Notes: generated by a model from the letters alone, not told the origin. A DNA stretch of 38,657 bases from Chondrus crispus (GCF_000350225.1 NW_005178477.1:6499-45155); one strand, 5' to 3'. Shown: positions 1-9,547, counted from the first letter of the stretch. Numbers and translations: made by a program.

Positions 1-1454
1 TTCCCGCGCGCGCCCCTCGCCATCGAGGCGAGGGCGTGGACGCGTGGACGTACTTATTCTTCTTCGCGCGTGCCCTCCCCGCCATCGGGGCGAGGGGGCG
101 AACGCGTGGACGTACGTTTTCTTCTTCGCGCGACGTCCGCCATCGGTGGCGGGGGCGCTGCGCGTGCGCCGTTCGTCCTTTTCGTCGCTCGCGCTTCTCG
201 CCATCGGGGCGAGGCGCGAGCGCGAACGGCATTCTTCTTCTCGCCCGCGCGCCCCTCGCCATCGGGGCGACGGGGCGGACGCGTCGGCGTACGTCTTCTA
301 CTTTGCTCGCGTCTCTCGCCGTCTGTGACGGGAGCGCGAGCCCTCGGCAAATTTCTTTACCCGGCGCCCTTCGTTATCGGTTGCGAGGGCGCGTGCGGCG
401 GTCGTCCTTCTTGAGGCTTCTCGCTGTCGGCGGCGAGGACAGGGGCGCGCGAGGGCCCGTATTCTCCTTGAGGCCTCTCGCCGTCGGCGGCGAGGGCGTG
501 CGCGGCGGGGTATGTCTGAGGCCCCGCGCCCCTCGCCGTTCGGGGGCGAGGGCGCAGTGCCGAACAGAGGTCTTTACCTGTCGCGCGTCCCTCGCCACTC
601 GGAGCGAGGGCGCGCGCGTAGCGGACGCTCTTGTTCCGTGCTCTTGCCGCTCGGGGGCGCGTATGGTGTCGCGGTGTCCGTCCGGTATTCGGACCGGGGG
701 CGGACGTGTGTACCCATGGGGCGGCGTCGTTCACCTTGTTACCGGTCGTCGGTGGAGGTGCTACCGTGCCCATGCGCGCAAGGCACGTGCCAGTGTAATT
801 TCCTCCCCTGAATTATTTTTTGCTAATTTCGCAGGCTGGGGGAGGCGGTGATTTGGTGACGGCGCGAGCGTGGTTGGCGCGTGTCGTGCATCGCCGAGCG
901 CCGCTCACGTGTAAAGTTCTCCTCTTCTCGTCATTTTCCGTATCATGAGGCACGCGTCGGTGGCTGTTTCGAGGTGTCTCGAGTCGGTGGGGGTATAACA
1001 CTGACCCTCCGATCGGGTTGCTCTCGCCCGATCCCCCTTTGGCAACTGTCTTGTGGCGCGCTCCACCGAAGGCGGCCCTATGCTGCATAACCTCCGTCTG
1101 CGTGTCTCGCACGTCTCCTCGTACACTGCGCACAGCGACCGGACGATGATCCGGTCTTCCGTCGGGTGGACCGGCTCGCCTGCGGGTTGACGGCCCTGGT
1201 GAGACCAGGGCATCCCGCACCTTGCCGGCGGTTCGGCGGGTGTGCTATTTTGCCATACGTACTGTCTGTCCTCCTCCCTCTTGCCGGCGACGGCTGTCGG
1301 ATGGCTTGACCGCCGGTGCGCCTCGACGTCTTCGCATCCTCACGAGTTCGCTGGTGCCTCTCGAGACACCTGTCCTTCCGTTCTTAAGGTTTCTGTCATA
1401 CCGCGAGGGGCTGCCTTTAACTGCAACGGAGCGGAGCGGTGGAGGGCCTCCTCC
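1..1454 (-). other. Non-coding 3' internal region of element A
   Basis: This GC-rich stretch follows the pol stop codon in the sense direction. No LTR end matching the right LTR (start tgtagtataatc, end ttataccaca) was found here, so the 3' LTR must lie to the left of the window. Several open frames cross it on both strands, but they are low-complexity Arg/Ala/Pro/Ser translations of GC-rich repeats and none resembles a protein family. The first 650 bp are a degenerate hairpin array, described separately. From about 850 to 1454 nothing recognisable was seen. Element C has a similarly long untranslated region in the same place. Confidence 0.6.
8..655. repeat. Degenerate tandem hairpin repeats, about 11 units of 50-62 bp
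   Basis: Each unit holds a short inverted repeat of the type ctcgcc-atcgg-ggcgag followed by a GC-rich spacer and a pyrimidine tract such as cttattcttctt or cgttttcttctt. Clear copies of the hairpin core lie near 17, 80, 140, 200, 260, 425, 480, 535 and 590. Copies have diverged in sequence, but the stem is mostly kept by matching changes on both arms (for example gccgtcggcggc beside gccatcggggc). It lies in the transcribed 3' region of element A, so the RNA would carry a row of stem-loops. The unit count is by eye. Confidence 0.65.
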
Positions 1455-4400
1455 TTAAGCGCGAGCGTCCGCGTTCGCGTCTGAGACGAGGTTTCTGCCG
1501 GTGCGTCTCCGGAGGCGTTGGGCGTAACGAGACACCAAGTCCTCCGGGACGTGAGTCCGCGCGGTCCAGGTGGGCGTGTCGTAATCCGCCCACTTGATGA
1601 GGAACTCCGTAGTTCCGTCTTCCAAGGCTCGATGCCGGAGTAGTCGTTCGACCGCGTACTGCGTGCCCTTGGTGACCTTGTCGGCAAGGTCACTTGGGGT
1701 TGTCGTGCTCGCCCGCGCCGCGCCCGTCGGTGGTGGGGCGTACACGCAGCGGTCTGCGGAGACGCGCTCGGTAACACGATCACGATCGATCGTGATGGTT
1801 CGCCGGTCGTTGGCGAGTACCTGGTATGGCCCAACGGCGGGCGACGCGAGTTTGTTAGACGTCTTTGCCCCATCGGTGGGGTTCAGGTAGACGTAATTAC
1901 CTGGCTTGATACGTGCGTTGAGCCGTCTGACGCGCTTATCGAAGTCGCGCTTGTACCGAGCCTGCGTCCGGCGCAGTCTCCCGTACGCCTTCTGGATCGT
2001 GTCGTCCAACGTCTTGAGGAACTCAGCGCGCGCGTTGCCCCTATCGGAAGGGGGCGCGTCACCGGCGGCTCTACGTAGAGAGAACTCCGGCGGGGGTCGG
2101 CTGAGGACGAGCTCGAAGGGCGTGGTACTCGTCGTACGATGTACGTGGGAGTTGTACGCGTACGTGAGCGGCCCCACGTACACGTCCCAGTCGTCCTGAT
2201 GTTCGCCGACGTAATTGCGTAACATCGAAGCGATCGTCCGGTTGTATCGCTCGACCTGCCCGTTCGTCTGGGGGTGGTACGCCGAAGTGTACAAGTTGGT
2301 CACTCCCAGGACACGGCACGTGCTGTGGAAGAACTTCGCGTTAAACTGCGGTCCGTTATCCGACAGAAGCGAGCGTGGGACGCCGTATTTAAATACCCAC
2401 GCGTCGCAGAACGCGACGGCTACCGTGTACGCGGTTACGGTCCGCAGTGCCACAACTTGAGTCAGCTTGGTGAAACGGTCCGTAATTACGAGAAGGAACC
2501 GTTTCCCTGCCTTCGTCTTGGGTAGCGGTCCCAAGATGTCGATGGCGAGGCTCTCAAGCGGCCGTGTTGCCGGAAACAACTTCAAACGGTTGAGGTGTTT
2601 CCGCAACTTAACACGGTTCATCGCGCATGTTCGGCACCCTCGCACCGTAGCTGCGACATCTGCAGCGAGATGGGGCCAGTAGTACTCGCGACGGAGCGCG
2701 AAGTACATACGGTTCTGGCCCGGGTGCCCCGCGATGGTTGGTGTGTGGCAGAGCTGGAGAAGCCGAGCCCGTAGCATCCGTGGCACCACGACCTGCACGA
2801 TGTCAGGGTCGAAGGGGTGTCTCCGTTTGAGCACCCCGTGGTGGTCCTCGAAGAACGCGGAGTCCCGGGACTCTGACTGTCGTGCCAGTACGGTCTGGCA
2901 GAAGTCATCCACGCGTTGCTCTTCGGCTATCTCCTCTAACGTAAGAGGGGCCGGAAGGTCGTCCTGCGGAGGGGCGACCGTGGAGGCGGCGCCAACTTCG
3001 GGTTGTTCGGCGCGCTCGATGTCGACAGCGTCGAACTCGTCGTTCTCCTCCCAGAACGAGGTGGTTCCTTCAAGAGCGGGGGCCTCGTCGTCGCCCCTCG
3101 GCTCGTCACGCGTACGGACGAGCGACCCTCTTCGCGATCTGGCTTGGTTCCTTGTTGTCACGAAGACATGGACGGCCTTGTGATCGCAGCTCGCGGTACA
3201 GACGTGGTCCGCGAGCTCGTCCGACATGTCACGGACGGTCGTACCCGCATCGAAGGTGGGAATGTCGTCATCCACTTCGACAACTGGGCGAGGGTCGTCG
3301 GTGACCCTTGGCGACACGAGGCGTGACAGGGCATCGGGCACCTGGTACACGCGCCCGGGGCAGTACTGGATGGTGAAGTCGTATTCCGCCAACCGCAGTC
3401 GCCACCGGGTAAGCCTTCCGGAACTCTCCGTGAGGGACATAAGCCATCGGAGGGCATCATGGTCCGTCCGGACGATGAACTTGGTACCTTCGATGTACGG
3501 CCGTAGTGTGCGGACGGCCCACACTACTGCAAAGCATTCGCGCTCCGTAGCGCTGTAGTTGCGCTCACTATCGGACAGTGAGTACGACCAATACCCCACG
3601 GGGCGCCAGTCGTTGGCGCCTTCGTGTTCCTGGAGCAATGTACAGCCCAGTTGATAGGCACTAGCATCCGTGTCGATCATGTACGGCCGACCGTACCGCG
3701 GCAATGCTAGGATCGGCGGGGAAATCATCCGCTCCTTCAACGCTTCGAACGCTTGAAGTTGCAGCTCGGTCGGGTCGTCGAAGTTGGGGTCCGCGTCCTT
3801 GCGCGTCATGTCCGTTAATGGGCGCGCAACCTTCGCGAACCCCTTCACAAAGCGGCGGTAGACGTTGCACGCTCCGAGGTAGGAGGGCACCTGCGTCAAC
3901 GTCCTCGGAAACGTGAACGTCTTGAAGGCGTCCGCCGCCGCTTCGGCGACGCTCAGCTTACCTGGGGAAATGACGTGCCCCAGGTAGTGCACCTTCGGTT
4001 GGAAGAAGCTACACTTCTTGAGCTTGAGGGAGATTCCGGCGCTCCTCAGCAAGCTCAAGACAGTGTCGAGATGCTTTGCGTGTTCTCCGTGCGTACGGGA
4101 GACCACGATGACATCATCCAGGTAGACGAGGCATATCTGCCATCGGACGCCAGATAGGATGATGTCGAGGGCACGTTGGAAGGTGGCCGGTGCCCCTTTT
4201 AGCCCGAACGGCATACGCAAATGGCGAAACGTTCCCATATGCGTAGTGAACGTGGTCTTGTCCCGGTCTTCCGGAGCGACGGGGATCTGCCAATAACCGG
4301 AATTGCAGTCCAACGTCGTAAAGACGGCTGCATCTCCGAGCGAATCGATGCAGTCGTCCATCCGGGGCAGCGGATACGAATCCGCTGCCGTCTTTGCGTT

Positions 4401-6005
4401 GAGACGCCGGTAGTCCACGCAGAACCGAAGAGAGCCGTCTTTCTTCGGTACGAGCACCACGGGGGACGCCCACTCGGTGCTCGCGGGTTCGATTACCCCT
4501 GCGTTCAACATTTTGTTGACTTCCTTGGCGACCATCTCACGCATAGCCGGCCCCTTTCGGTAGGGCATTGAACGTATCGGCTTCGTACCCGGTTCGAGGG
4601 GAATGCGGTGTTCGGTCGCTCGGATCGTTCCGAGCGCCCCGCTCCACAGACTCGAGTGCTTACGAAGCATCTCGAGCACGTGGACCCGGAACTTGTCATC
4701 ATCGATGTACGACAAGTCGATTTCTTTTTCCCAATCCTCCGGGGGATTTTCGGGATCCTTTTTAGAGGCGGGTGCGGTGCCCCCTTCCGGCGGCGGGCAC
4801 TTCGCCGGTCGGCCGTCCGTACCGGCTCCTCTCTTCTCAACGGTTGCCCCCTGGGCGGAGCCTGGTCGACCAGCTCCTGCCGTTCTGACTTGATCGGTCA
4901 AGTCGGTGAGGTGTAGCGCGTGCGCGATCCCCTCGGCGATGCGACGTTCGGGCGTCAAGATCGCGAGGGGGTTGCGCTTCGCGTATCCCACGACGGTGTG
5001 CTTCGGAAGCCGCCTTTCCTGTCGCGAAAAGTTCGCGACGATGACGTCGAAGGTCTGGTTCGGCAGGACCTCGACGACGCCGTTCGTCAGCCTCACTCCA
5101 TGTCGATGTTGGAGTGACGGCTTCGGCTCTATAAACACGAGTCCCCTCCCCGTCGTCGTAACGCGCACACGGGCCTGCGACGTCGCGGGAATGGTAACCC
5201 AGCGGGCGATTCGGATCGCCTGCGGGGCTTCGTCGCGTGCGTCAGCCCGGCTTGTCTGACGTCCGTGCCGCCTGGTTGGGGGAGTCGGCTCCCCTCTCCC
5301 GTCGACGATGGCAACGGAGCCACCTTGGCGGAGCTCCAACCGTTGAGCTTCGATGTCGATACTTCGTACGTGTGCATCGATGAAGGCCGTACCAAGGAGG
5401 ACCGGCACGGCGAGCTGGTCCGCCACGACGAACGGAATTCGGAACTTCGTGTTCCTCAACCGCACGGCCAGGCGTACGACGGCCGAGAGCTTAAGCGGGT
5501 TGCTATTCGCGCCTGCCAATCGGGGCAGTGGCGCGTCGCGGATGACGTACCGCGACCAATCGGGAGGAAGGTCGGCCTTCCTCACCAGATTGTACCCCGA
5601 GCACGTATCAACGGCGATCGTGCGGGGCTTGAAGGCATTTCCCTCCGTAGCTATCGAGCCGAGTACGTTGTAAATCTTCGACGTCATAAGGCAAATGACG
5701 CCGTCGACCACCTTCGGCGTGCCCGGCTCGGCGAGATCGTTCCGCCTGGGCCGCCGGCGCCGGTTCCAACTTCTCTTCCGCGTCCTTCGGCCTTGGTGGC
5801 GGGGCGCCCTTCGGTCGGCCGCGTCCCCGCGACAGGTCGCGTTCGTACGCGGCTTGAATTCTACTGGCGGCCCCGGGTCCCCCTGGGTCGGGCCGCTGGC
5901 GCGTTCGATGCGCTTCTTGTTAGGCACTTGGCTCACGGTTTCCACAGTGCCTTCCTCCATGTGCGCCGGGCTCACGGTTGCCTCAGCGTCTTCGTCCTTT
6001 CGCAC
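1455..6005 (-). CDS. pol: Pol polyprotein of element A (PR-RT-RH-IN-chromodomain)
   Basis: This 1516-residue polyprotein makes the enzymes for reverse transcription and integration of element A. Visible domains are: an aspartic protease around D133 (DTCSG in place of the usual DTGA/DSGA), reverse transcriptase with YLDD at 628-631, RNase H starting near D778-D780, an integrase zinc finger with H1087, H1094, C1124 and C1127, an integrase core with D1156, D1216 and E1252 (spacing 59 and 35, a textbook D,D35E), a GPY-type motif (VGPYQV), and a C-terminal chromodomain from about 1450. Chromodomains of this class tether integration to marked chromatin. The listed first codon is GTG; the frame is open upstream to an in-frame TAG near 6168 without an ATG, and the first internal Met is residue 16. 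The true start is therefore uncertain. No break was seen. Confidence 0.93.
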   Translation of the reverse strand: MRKDEDAEATVSPAHMEEGTVETVSQVPNKKRIERASGPTQGDPGPPVEFKPRTNATCRGDAADRRAPRHQGRRTRKRSWNRRRRPRRNDLAEPGTPKVVDGVICLMTSKIYNVLGSIATEGNAFKPRTIAVDTCSGYNLVRKADLPPDWSRYVIRDAPLPRLAGANSNPLKLSAVVRLAVRLRNTKFRIPFVVADQLAVPVLLGTAFIDAHVRSIDIEAQRLELRQGGSVAIVDGRGEPTPPTRRHGRQTSRADARDEAPQAIRIARWVTIPATSQARVRVTTTGRGLVFIEPKPSLQHRHGVRLTNGVVEVLPNQTFDVIVANFSRQERRLPKHTVVGYAKRNPLAILTPERRIAEGIAHALHLTDLTDQVRTAGAGRPGSAQGATVEKRGAGTDGRPAKCPPPEGGTAPASKKDPENPPEDWEKEIDLSYIDDDKFRVHVLEMLRKHSSLWSGALGTIRATEHRIPLEPGTKPIRSMPYRKGPAMREMVAKEVNKMLNAGVIEPASTEWASPVVLVPKKDGSLRFCVDYRRLNAKTAADSYPLPRMDDCIDSLGDAAVFTTLDCNSGYWQIPVAPEDRDKTTFTTHMGTFRHLRMPFGLKGAPATFQRALDIILSGVRWQICLVYLDDVIVVSRTHGEHAKHLDTVLSLLRSAGISLKLKKCSFFQPKVHYLGHVISPGKLSVAEAAADAFKTFTFPRTLTQVPSYLGACNVYRRFVKGFAKVARPLTDMTRKDADPNFDDPTELQLQAFEALKERMISPPILALPRYGRPYMIDTDASAYQLGCTLLQEHEGANDWRPVGYWSYSLSDSERNYSATERECFAVVWAVRTLRPYIEGTKFIVRTDHDALRWLMSLTESSGRLTRWRLRLAEYDFTIQYCPGRVYQVPDALSRLVSPRVTDDPRPVVEVDDDIPTFDAGTTVRDMSDELADHVCTASCDHKAVHVFVTTRNQARSRRGSLVRTRDEPRGDDEAPALEGTTSFWEENDEFDAVDIERAEQPEVGAASTVAPPQDDLPAPLTLEEIAEEQRVDDFCQTVLARQSESRDSAFFEDHHGVLKRRHPFDPDIVQVVVPRMLRARLLQLCHTPTIAGHPGQNRMYFALRREYYWPHLAADVAATVRGCRTCAMNRVKLRKHLNRLKLFPATRPLESLAIDILGPLPKTKAGKRFLLVITDRFTKLTQVVALRTVTAYTVAVAFCDAWVFKYGVPRSLLSDNGPQFNAKFFHSTCRVLGVTNLYTSAYHPQTNGQVERYNRTIASMLRNYVGEHQDDWDVYVGPLTYAYNSHVHRTTSTTPFELVLSRPPPEFSLRRAAGDAPPSDRGNARAEFLKTLDDTIQKAYGRLRRTQARYKRDFDKRVRRLNARIKPGNYVYLNPTDGAKTSNKLASPAVGPYQVLANDRRTITIDRDRVTERVSADRCVYAPPPTGAARASTTTPSDLADKVTKGTQYAVERLLRHRALEDGTTEFLIKWADYDTPTWTARTHVPEDLVSRYAQRLRRRTGRNLVSDANADARA

Positions 6006-6397
6006 CGAGCTTACGGGTGTCTCGGTGCGCTTGTGTGGGGTTGAGGGGAATAATATCGGTAAACATTCCCCTCCCCCGCCGGGGACAAATAGGGGCGGGT
6101 CAAGGTTGGTTTGACAAGACGGTTCACGCGACCGCGCGAACGTAACCGTCTTTACGGGGTTTTCGAACTACCCGAGCTGTCAGTGCTATTCGCTTGGCTA
6201 TCGTTAGCTAGCGCGTCGACGGGCCCCTGGCCGCGCGGATGGGGACGGTTTCCCCACCCCGACTGGGCATCTTCTACGAAGTAATCGGATACTTCGTGGC
6301 CTTGGATTGCAACGTCCGGCCGTTGCAATATTCGAGGGGCGGAGAGAACGGGCTCCCCTCCGCCTCCTTCCGTGGGCTGGGGGTGCGTCTCACCAGC

Positions 6398-8713
6398 TCA
6401 ATCTTGGAGGTACATGATGGCGTTCTGTACCCCTTGGGGCAACGGGGGTCGGCCCCGGTCGCCTCGCCCATCTCGACGGGGATATCGCGTATCCATCCGA
6501 CGAGGGTCACATCGATCCCTTTGATCGGTCCCCGGGTATCGGTACCCGCCTTCACGAGGGGCAAAACGGACGCCCCCACCCGATCGGCTCGGGTCACCTC
6601 GACGCGGGCCTCGGTCTGCCCGCGTAGACTGCTGGATGAGATTGCGCATTCCGGGGCGCGTCTCCATCTGATAGCGGTAGTTCCTGTAAGCCGTGAACTG
6701 ACGTTGTTCAGGCGACAGGAACGGGCACGCGTACATGGCGTGGCCGTACGTCCGGCACAGCCAACAAATGTACGCGCTGCCATCGGTCGACGCGAAAGTC
6801 GCCGCGTGGCGTGCCTCCTCATCGGTGAGTCGAAGCACGTTAGGCAGCCCGCGGTCTCCTTCTCGACAGGAGATATCCAGCTCGGCCATGTTGTGGTTCG
6901 GACCACCCGTGGCCCTCGGCGTGTGTGCGAACGCCGTTGCGAAGCTTCCGGTCGAACCGGTGGAAGCTGGCGTAGGGGGTCGGCCTCCTGCCCGGTCGAA
7001 GCCTTGCGTGATGAGGACAGGGTCGGCCTGCCACTCATCTTCTCCAATGTGGAGGGCGGTCGCCGGCGAACTCGTTCCGTGCGACCTTGGAGTTCGGACT
7101 CCCTTCGCTGCCGGCTTCGGGTCCGGCAGCGGCAACCCGCGACGGGCGCGGTAGGTTGTACCCTCGGCCGTTGCGATACGGCGAATCGTTGAGAGTTCGG
7201 TCTTCTGTTGTCCGGGCAACCTTTGCATCGTCTCTGCCACTGCGGCCCGGGTCGCAGTGGACAGCCCGCGCACGAAGTAGTGCGCGAGAGCTTGTTCTGA
7301 GAACACGGCCGTGCACCGGAACGCGGCGGATTCCAGCCGGTCTGCGAACGTGTTCTCGGTTTCGTGAGGAAGCTGTCGCGCCGACGCGACAGCGTCAAAC
7401 GCTTCCCCCAACACGTCGTCGGTTAGGTAGCGTTTGATAAATTGGTTGACGAGGCCAGGCCAGCTCGTGTCGTCGTGGAGCTGGCCGGCGCGGAGGCCGC
7501 GCATGGTGTAACTCGTATACAACCGCTCCGCGTCCCGCTCGAGGAAGTGAGCGAAGACACAGATTGCCACACCTTCGGTCAGGTGCTGGGCATTGAAGGT
7601 TATCCGGATATCCTTCAGAAACGGGAGCAACTGAATCGCGTCAGTACCGTCGAAGCTCTTCATCGTGGGACGGAGCCCACGGCAGCGTTGGACGTACTTC
7701 GCGATCCGTCCCGCGTCACCCGAGGTAACGAGCCTCGAGGTGTTGTCCAACCGATACATGCGGTAGTTCGCGACGGCACTGAACTCCTGTATCATGGTGT
7801 GGACGGACTCGAGCCCGGGTTCGGCGGGGCCCAACGTTCCGAACGGCGTGACAGGCAACGTTCGGACGTCGACGGGGCCGGGATGCGCGGTAAGATCCGC
7901 TGGCTGGTAGCCGCCCCAGCGAGGATCGAAGGGGAGAATCGGTTCCCCTGATCCGCGGGCGACTCCTCCACGGCCACGATCGGGTTCGTCCGGTACCCGT
8001 CGGGACTGCCGCATGCTTCCGGATGCATACGGCAGGGCTTGAGTCTCGGACGCGAAGTTCGCGTCCGCTGTCGGCTTGATGTCCTCCGCCCTCCGACTGG
8101 TGACGGCTCCAGTCGGGGGCCACTCGTGCGCTCCGGATGCGCCCGGAGGAACAGTGGCACCGGGCCCACTCGAGGGGGCTCCGGGCGGCCTCTCGGCCGA
8201 GGTCTGTTCCATCTCACGGGCACGGCGGCGCGTTGAGTTGAGCTCCGCCGCCATGTGCGCGAACGCTCCCATCTGTTCGGCTGATGGGAAGGGTTGCGGG
8301 TCGCGTCGGACCCCGGAGTTTTCACTCGCGGGTCGACCCGCAACGTCCATGGCGGGGGAATCGATGCGCGCCTCTTCGACCAGTACCAAACGGGACTGTA
8401 GCTGGTCGACGAGGGCGCGCAGGTTCTCCAAGGACTGAGTTACGCGCTCAAACCTTCCTTCGCGGAGGGAGCGCAACTCATCCATACAGCGGGCGTAGAC
8501 GCTGTCGGAGACGTCGATACGGAGGGATGTTCGGACATCTTCAATATACTCCGCGATGCGATCGTACATCGCGCGAGCGCGTCCTTCGGAGAAGTCGGGT
8601 GACGGTTCGCGGTCTCGAGGACCAGCGTCGCCGTCGCCGACTCGGACGCGGAGCGCGGCCTCTCGCACATCGGCGGGCTCCGAGCGAATCGAGGTGGGAT
8701 ATTCGCCACTCAT
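6398..8713 (-). CDS. gag: Gag polyprotein of element A
   Basis: This 771-residue protein should form the virus-like particle and package element RNA. The start is an ATG 59 bp downstream (in sense) of the primer-binding site. The N-terminal third is charged, with a likely coiled coil around residues 55-105. The centre resembles Ty3/Gypsy capsid (a FLKDI...FLERDAE pattern typical of retrotransposon gag), and a single CCHC zinc knuckle (CWLCRTYGHAMYAC) lies at about 650-663. The last 108 residues are Arg/Gly rich, as expected of a nucleocapsid tail. The pol frame differs from the gag frame and opens only about 230 bp after the gag stop, so a simple ribosomal frameshift cannot join them. The long frame 6274-7398 on the same strand is a shadow. 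Confidence 0.9.
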   Translation of the reverse strand: MSGEYPTSIRSEPADVREAALRVRVGDGDAGPRDREPSPDFSEGRARAMYDRIAEYIEDVRTSLRIDVSDSVYARCMDELRSLREGRFERVTQSLENLRALVDQLQSRLVLVEEARIDSPAMDVAGRPASENSGVRRDPQPFPSAEQMGAFAHMAAELNSTRRRAREMEQTSAERPPGAPSSGPGATVPPGASGAHEWPPTGAVTSRRAEDIKPTADANFASETQALPYASGSMRQSRRVPDEPDRGRGGVARGSGEPILPFDPRWGGYQPADLTAHPGPVDVRTLPVTPFGTLGPAEPGLESVHTMIQEFSAVANYRMYRLDNTSRLVTSGDAGRIAKYVQRCRGLRPTMKSFDGTDAIQLLPFLKDIRITFNAQHLTEGVAICVFAHFLERDAERLYTSYTMRGLRAGQLHDDTSWPGLVNQFIKRYLTDDVLGEAFDAVASARQLPHETENTFADRLESAAFRCTAVFSEQALAHYFVRGLSTATRAAVAETMQRLPGQQKTELSTIRRIATAEGTTYRARRGLPLPDPKPAAKGVRTPRSHGTSSPATALHIGEDEWQADPVLITQGFDRAGGRPPTPASTGSTGSFATAFAHTPRATGGPNHNMAELDISCREGDRGLPNVLRLTDEEARHAATFASTDGSAYICWLCRTYGHAMYACPFLSPEQRQFTAYRNYRYQMETRPGMRNLIQQSTRADRGPRRGDPSRSGGGVRFAPREGGYRYPGTDQRDRCDPRRMDTRYPRRDGRGDRGRPPLPQGVQNAIMYLQD

Positions 8714-8771
8714 CTCGACGCGTACGGACGCGGAGGTAAACGATAGTCTTCTCGGTTCGATCTTGAGAGTC

Positions 8772-8789
8772 TTCTAGGTCGGGAGACCA
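8772..8789 (-). promoter_or_regulatory. Primer-binding site of element A (tRNA-Tyr-like)
   Basis: In the sense direction the 18 nt TGGTCTCCCGACCTAGAA lie one base after the 5' LTR. They would pair with a tRNA ending TTCTAGGTCGGGAGACCA. The implied acceptor stem has G72 (hence C1) and discriminator A73, the pattern of eukaryotic tRNA-Tyr; yeast tRNA-Tyr also ends GGGAGACCA. The same 18 nt occur in elements B and C. Confidence 0.8.
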
Positions 8790-8790
8790 C

Positions 8791-9270
8791 TGTAGTATAA
8801 TCACCCCCAACGACGAGGGGGGTGAGTACTGACAGTTCGGAAAGACCCCGATCGGCGGGAAGACAGAAGCACGGCCCACCCACGGTACCGAGCACAGGCT
8901 CGAGGTAGCGGTGGTAGAGCGGGATCGGGGAGGACGCGCGCACGCGCGAGCGGTTCTACGCCTCGACGCCCCGGAGCGGTACTGGGTGACGATCCAGTAC
9001 CGACGGGCGGAGGCGGAGCCGGCTCGTGGGCGTGCTACGCGCGTCCTCAACCCGCGCGCGGTGCTACTCCTAGGTAAAACGGACGGAAGTACCTAAAAGT
9101 AAGCGGGCGGAACACGTGGACTGTCAGTGGGGGCTGACAGTCCACGTGTAGTACGCGTCCCGTACACGTGGAGGACACGTGTGTGCGCGCGTAGCTGTAA
9201 GGCTCGTGCCTTACTGTCGCTGATCTAATCCTAATCTAATTTCCGAACTTCCGTTTGGGGTTATACCACA
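8791..9270 (-). repeat. 5' LTR of element A (480 bp)
   Basis: The ends form an imperfect inverted repeat: tgtagtataatcaccccc at the left and, reversed and complemented, tgtggtataaccccaa at the right, with TG...CA termini. The left end abuts the primer-binding site. The second LTR is outside the window, so the boundaries rest on the terminal inverted repeat and primer site only. The upstream (U3) part carries four CACGTG boxes and a 16-bp perfect hairpin. Confidence 0.75.
9112..9181. promoter_or_regulatory. LTR A hairpin with four CACGTG boxes
   Basis: Two 16-nt arms, 9112-9127 and 9134-9149, are perfect reverse complements around a 6-nt loop (tggggg). Each arm contains CACGTG (9113-9118 and 9143-9148), and two further copies follow at 9165-9170 and 9176-9181. 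In sense they lie about 90-160 nt into the LTR, where U3 enhancers sit. CACGTG is the G-box/E-box core bound by bZIP and bHLH proteins. Promoter function is inferred. Confidence 0.6.
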
Positions 9271-9526
9271 GTTTTCTCGCAGCGCCGACGGTTGCGCTGC
9301 GAGCTTCTCCGCTACAGTATTGAGCGTGAATCTTTCGGCTTCTCGGAGAGCCTCGCGGCAACTCCGAGTAATCCACGCCACAACTGGCGGAGGCACGTCT
9401 CGAGGACAGGTCTAACGGGACGATTCGGACCCGGATACCATAGCCTTGAGCTTGTCGAAACCTGTTGAAACAGAGAGAGAACACCTAGGACCAAAAACGG
9501 TAAGGGATAAGGGACACTCCGTAGAC

Positions 9527-9544
9527 TTCTAGGTCGGGAGACCA
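9527..9544 (-). promoter_or_regulatory. Primer-binding site of element B
   Basis: It is identical over 18 nt to the site in element A, although the surrounding leader and LTR differ. The match stops exactly at 18 nt, as expected when selection acts on pairing to a tRNA 3' end. Confidence 0.75.
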
Positions 9545-9547
9545 AAA

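Larger units (their letters stand above)
1..9270 (-). mobile_element. Element A: Ty3/Gypsy chromovirus, 3' end beyond window
   Basis: This is an LTR retrotransposon read on the minus strand. In sense order it shows a 5' LTR (9270-8791), a primer-binding site (8789-8772), gag (8713-6398), pol (6005-1455) and at least 1.45 kb of 3' non-coding DNA that runs off the window start. The domain order protease, reverse transcriptase, RNase H, integrase, chromodomain defines a chromovirus of the Ty3/Gypsy (Metaviridae) group. Both reading frames are unbroken, so the copy looks young and possibly competent. The 3' LTR and the left target-site copy are not visible; if the LTR boundary is right, the right target-site copy begins at 9271 (gtttt). 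The element sits inside the leader of element B. Confidence 0.9.

Noticed and set aside
36..851. 271-codon plus-strand open frame in the GC-rich start
   Set aside because: Arg/Ala/Ser-rich translation of the hairpin repeats; open in several frames on both strands with no family signature.
5265..6044. 259-codon plus-strand frame opposite pol
   Set aside because: Antisense shadow of the conserved pol frame in GC-rich DNA.
6239..7192. 317-codon plus-strand frame and the 374-codon minus frame 6274-7398
   Set aside because: Both overlap gag, which has the zinc knuckle and capsid pattern; these are shadows.
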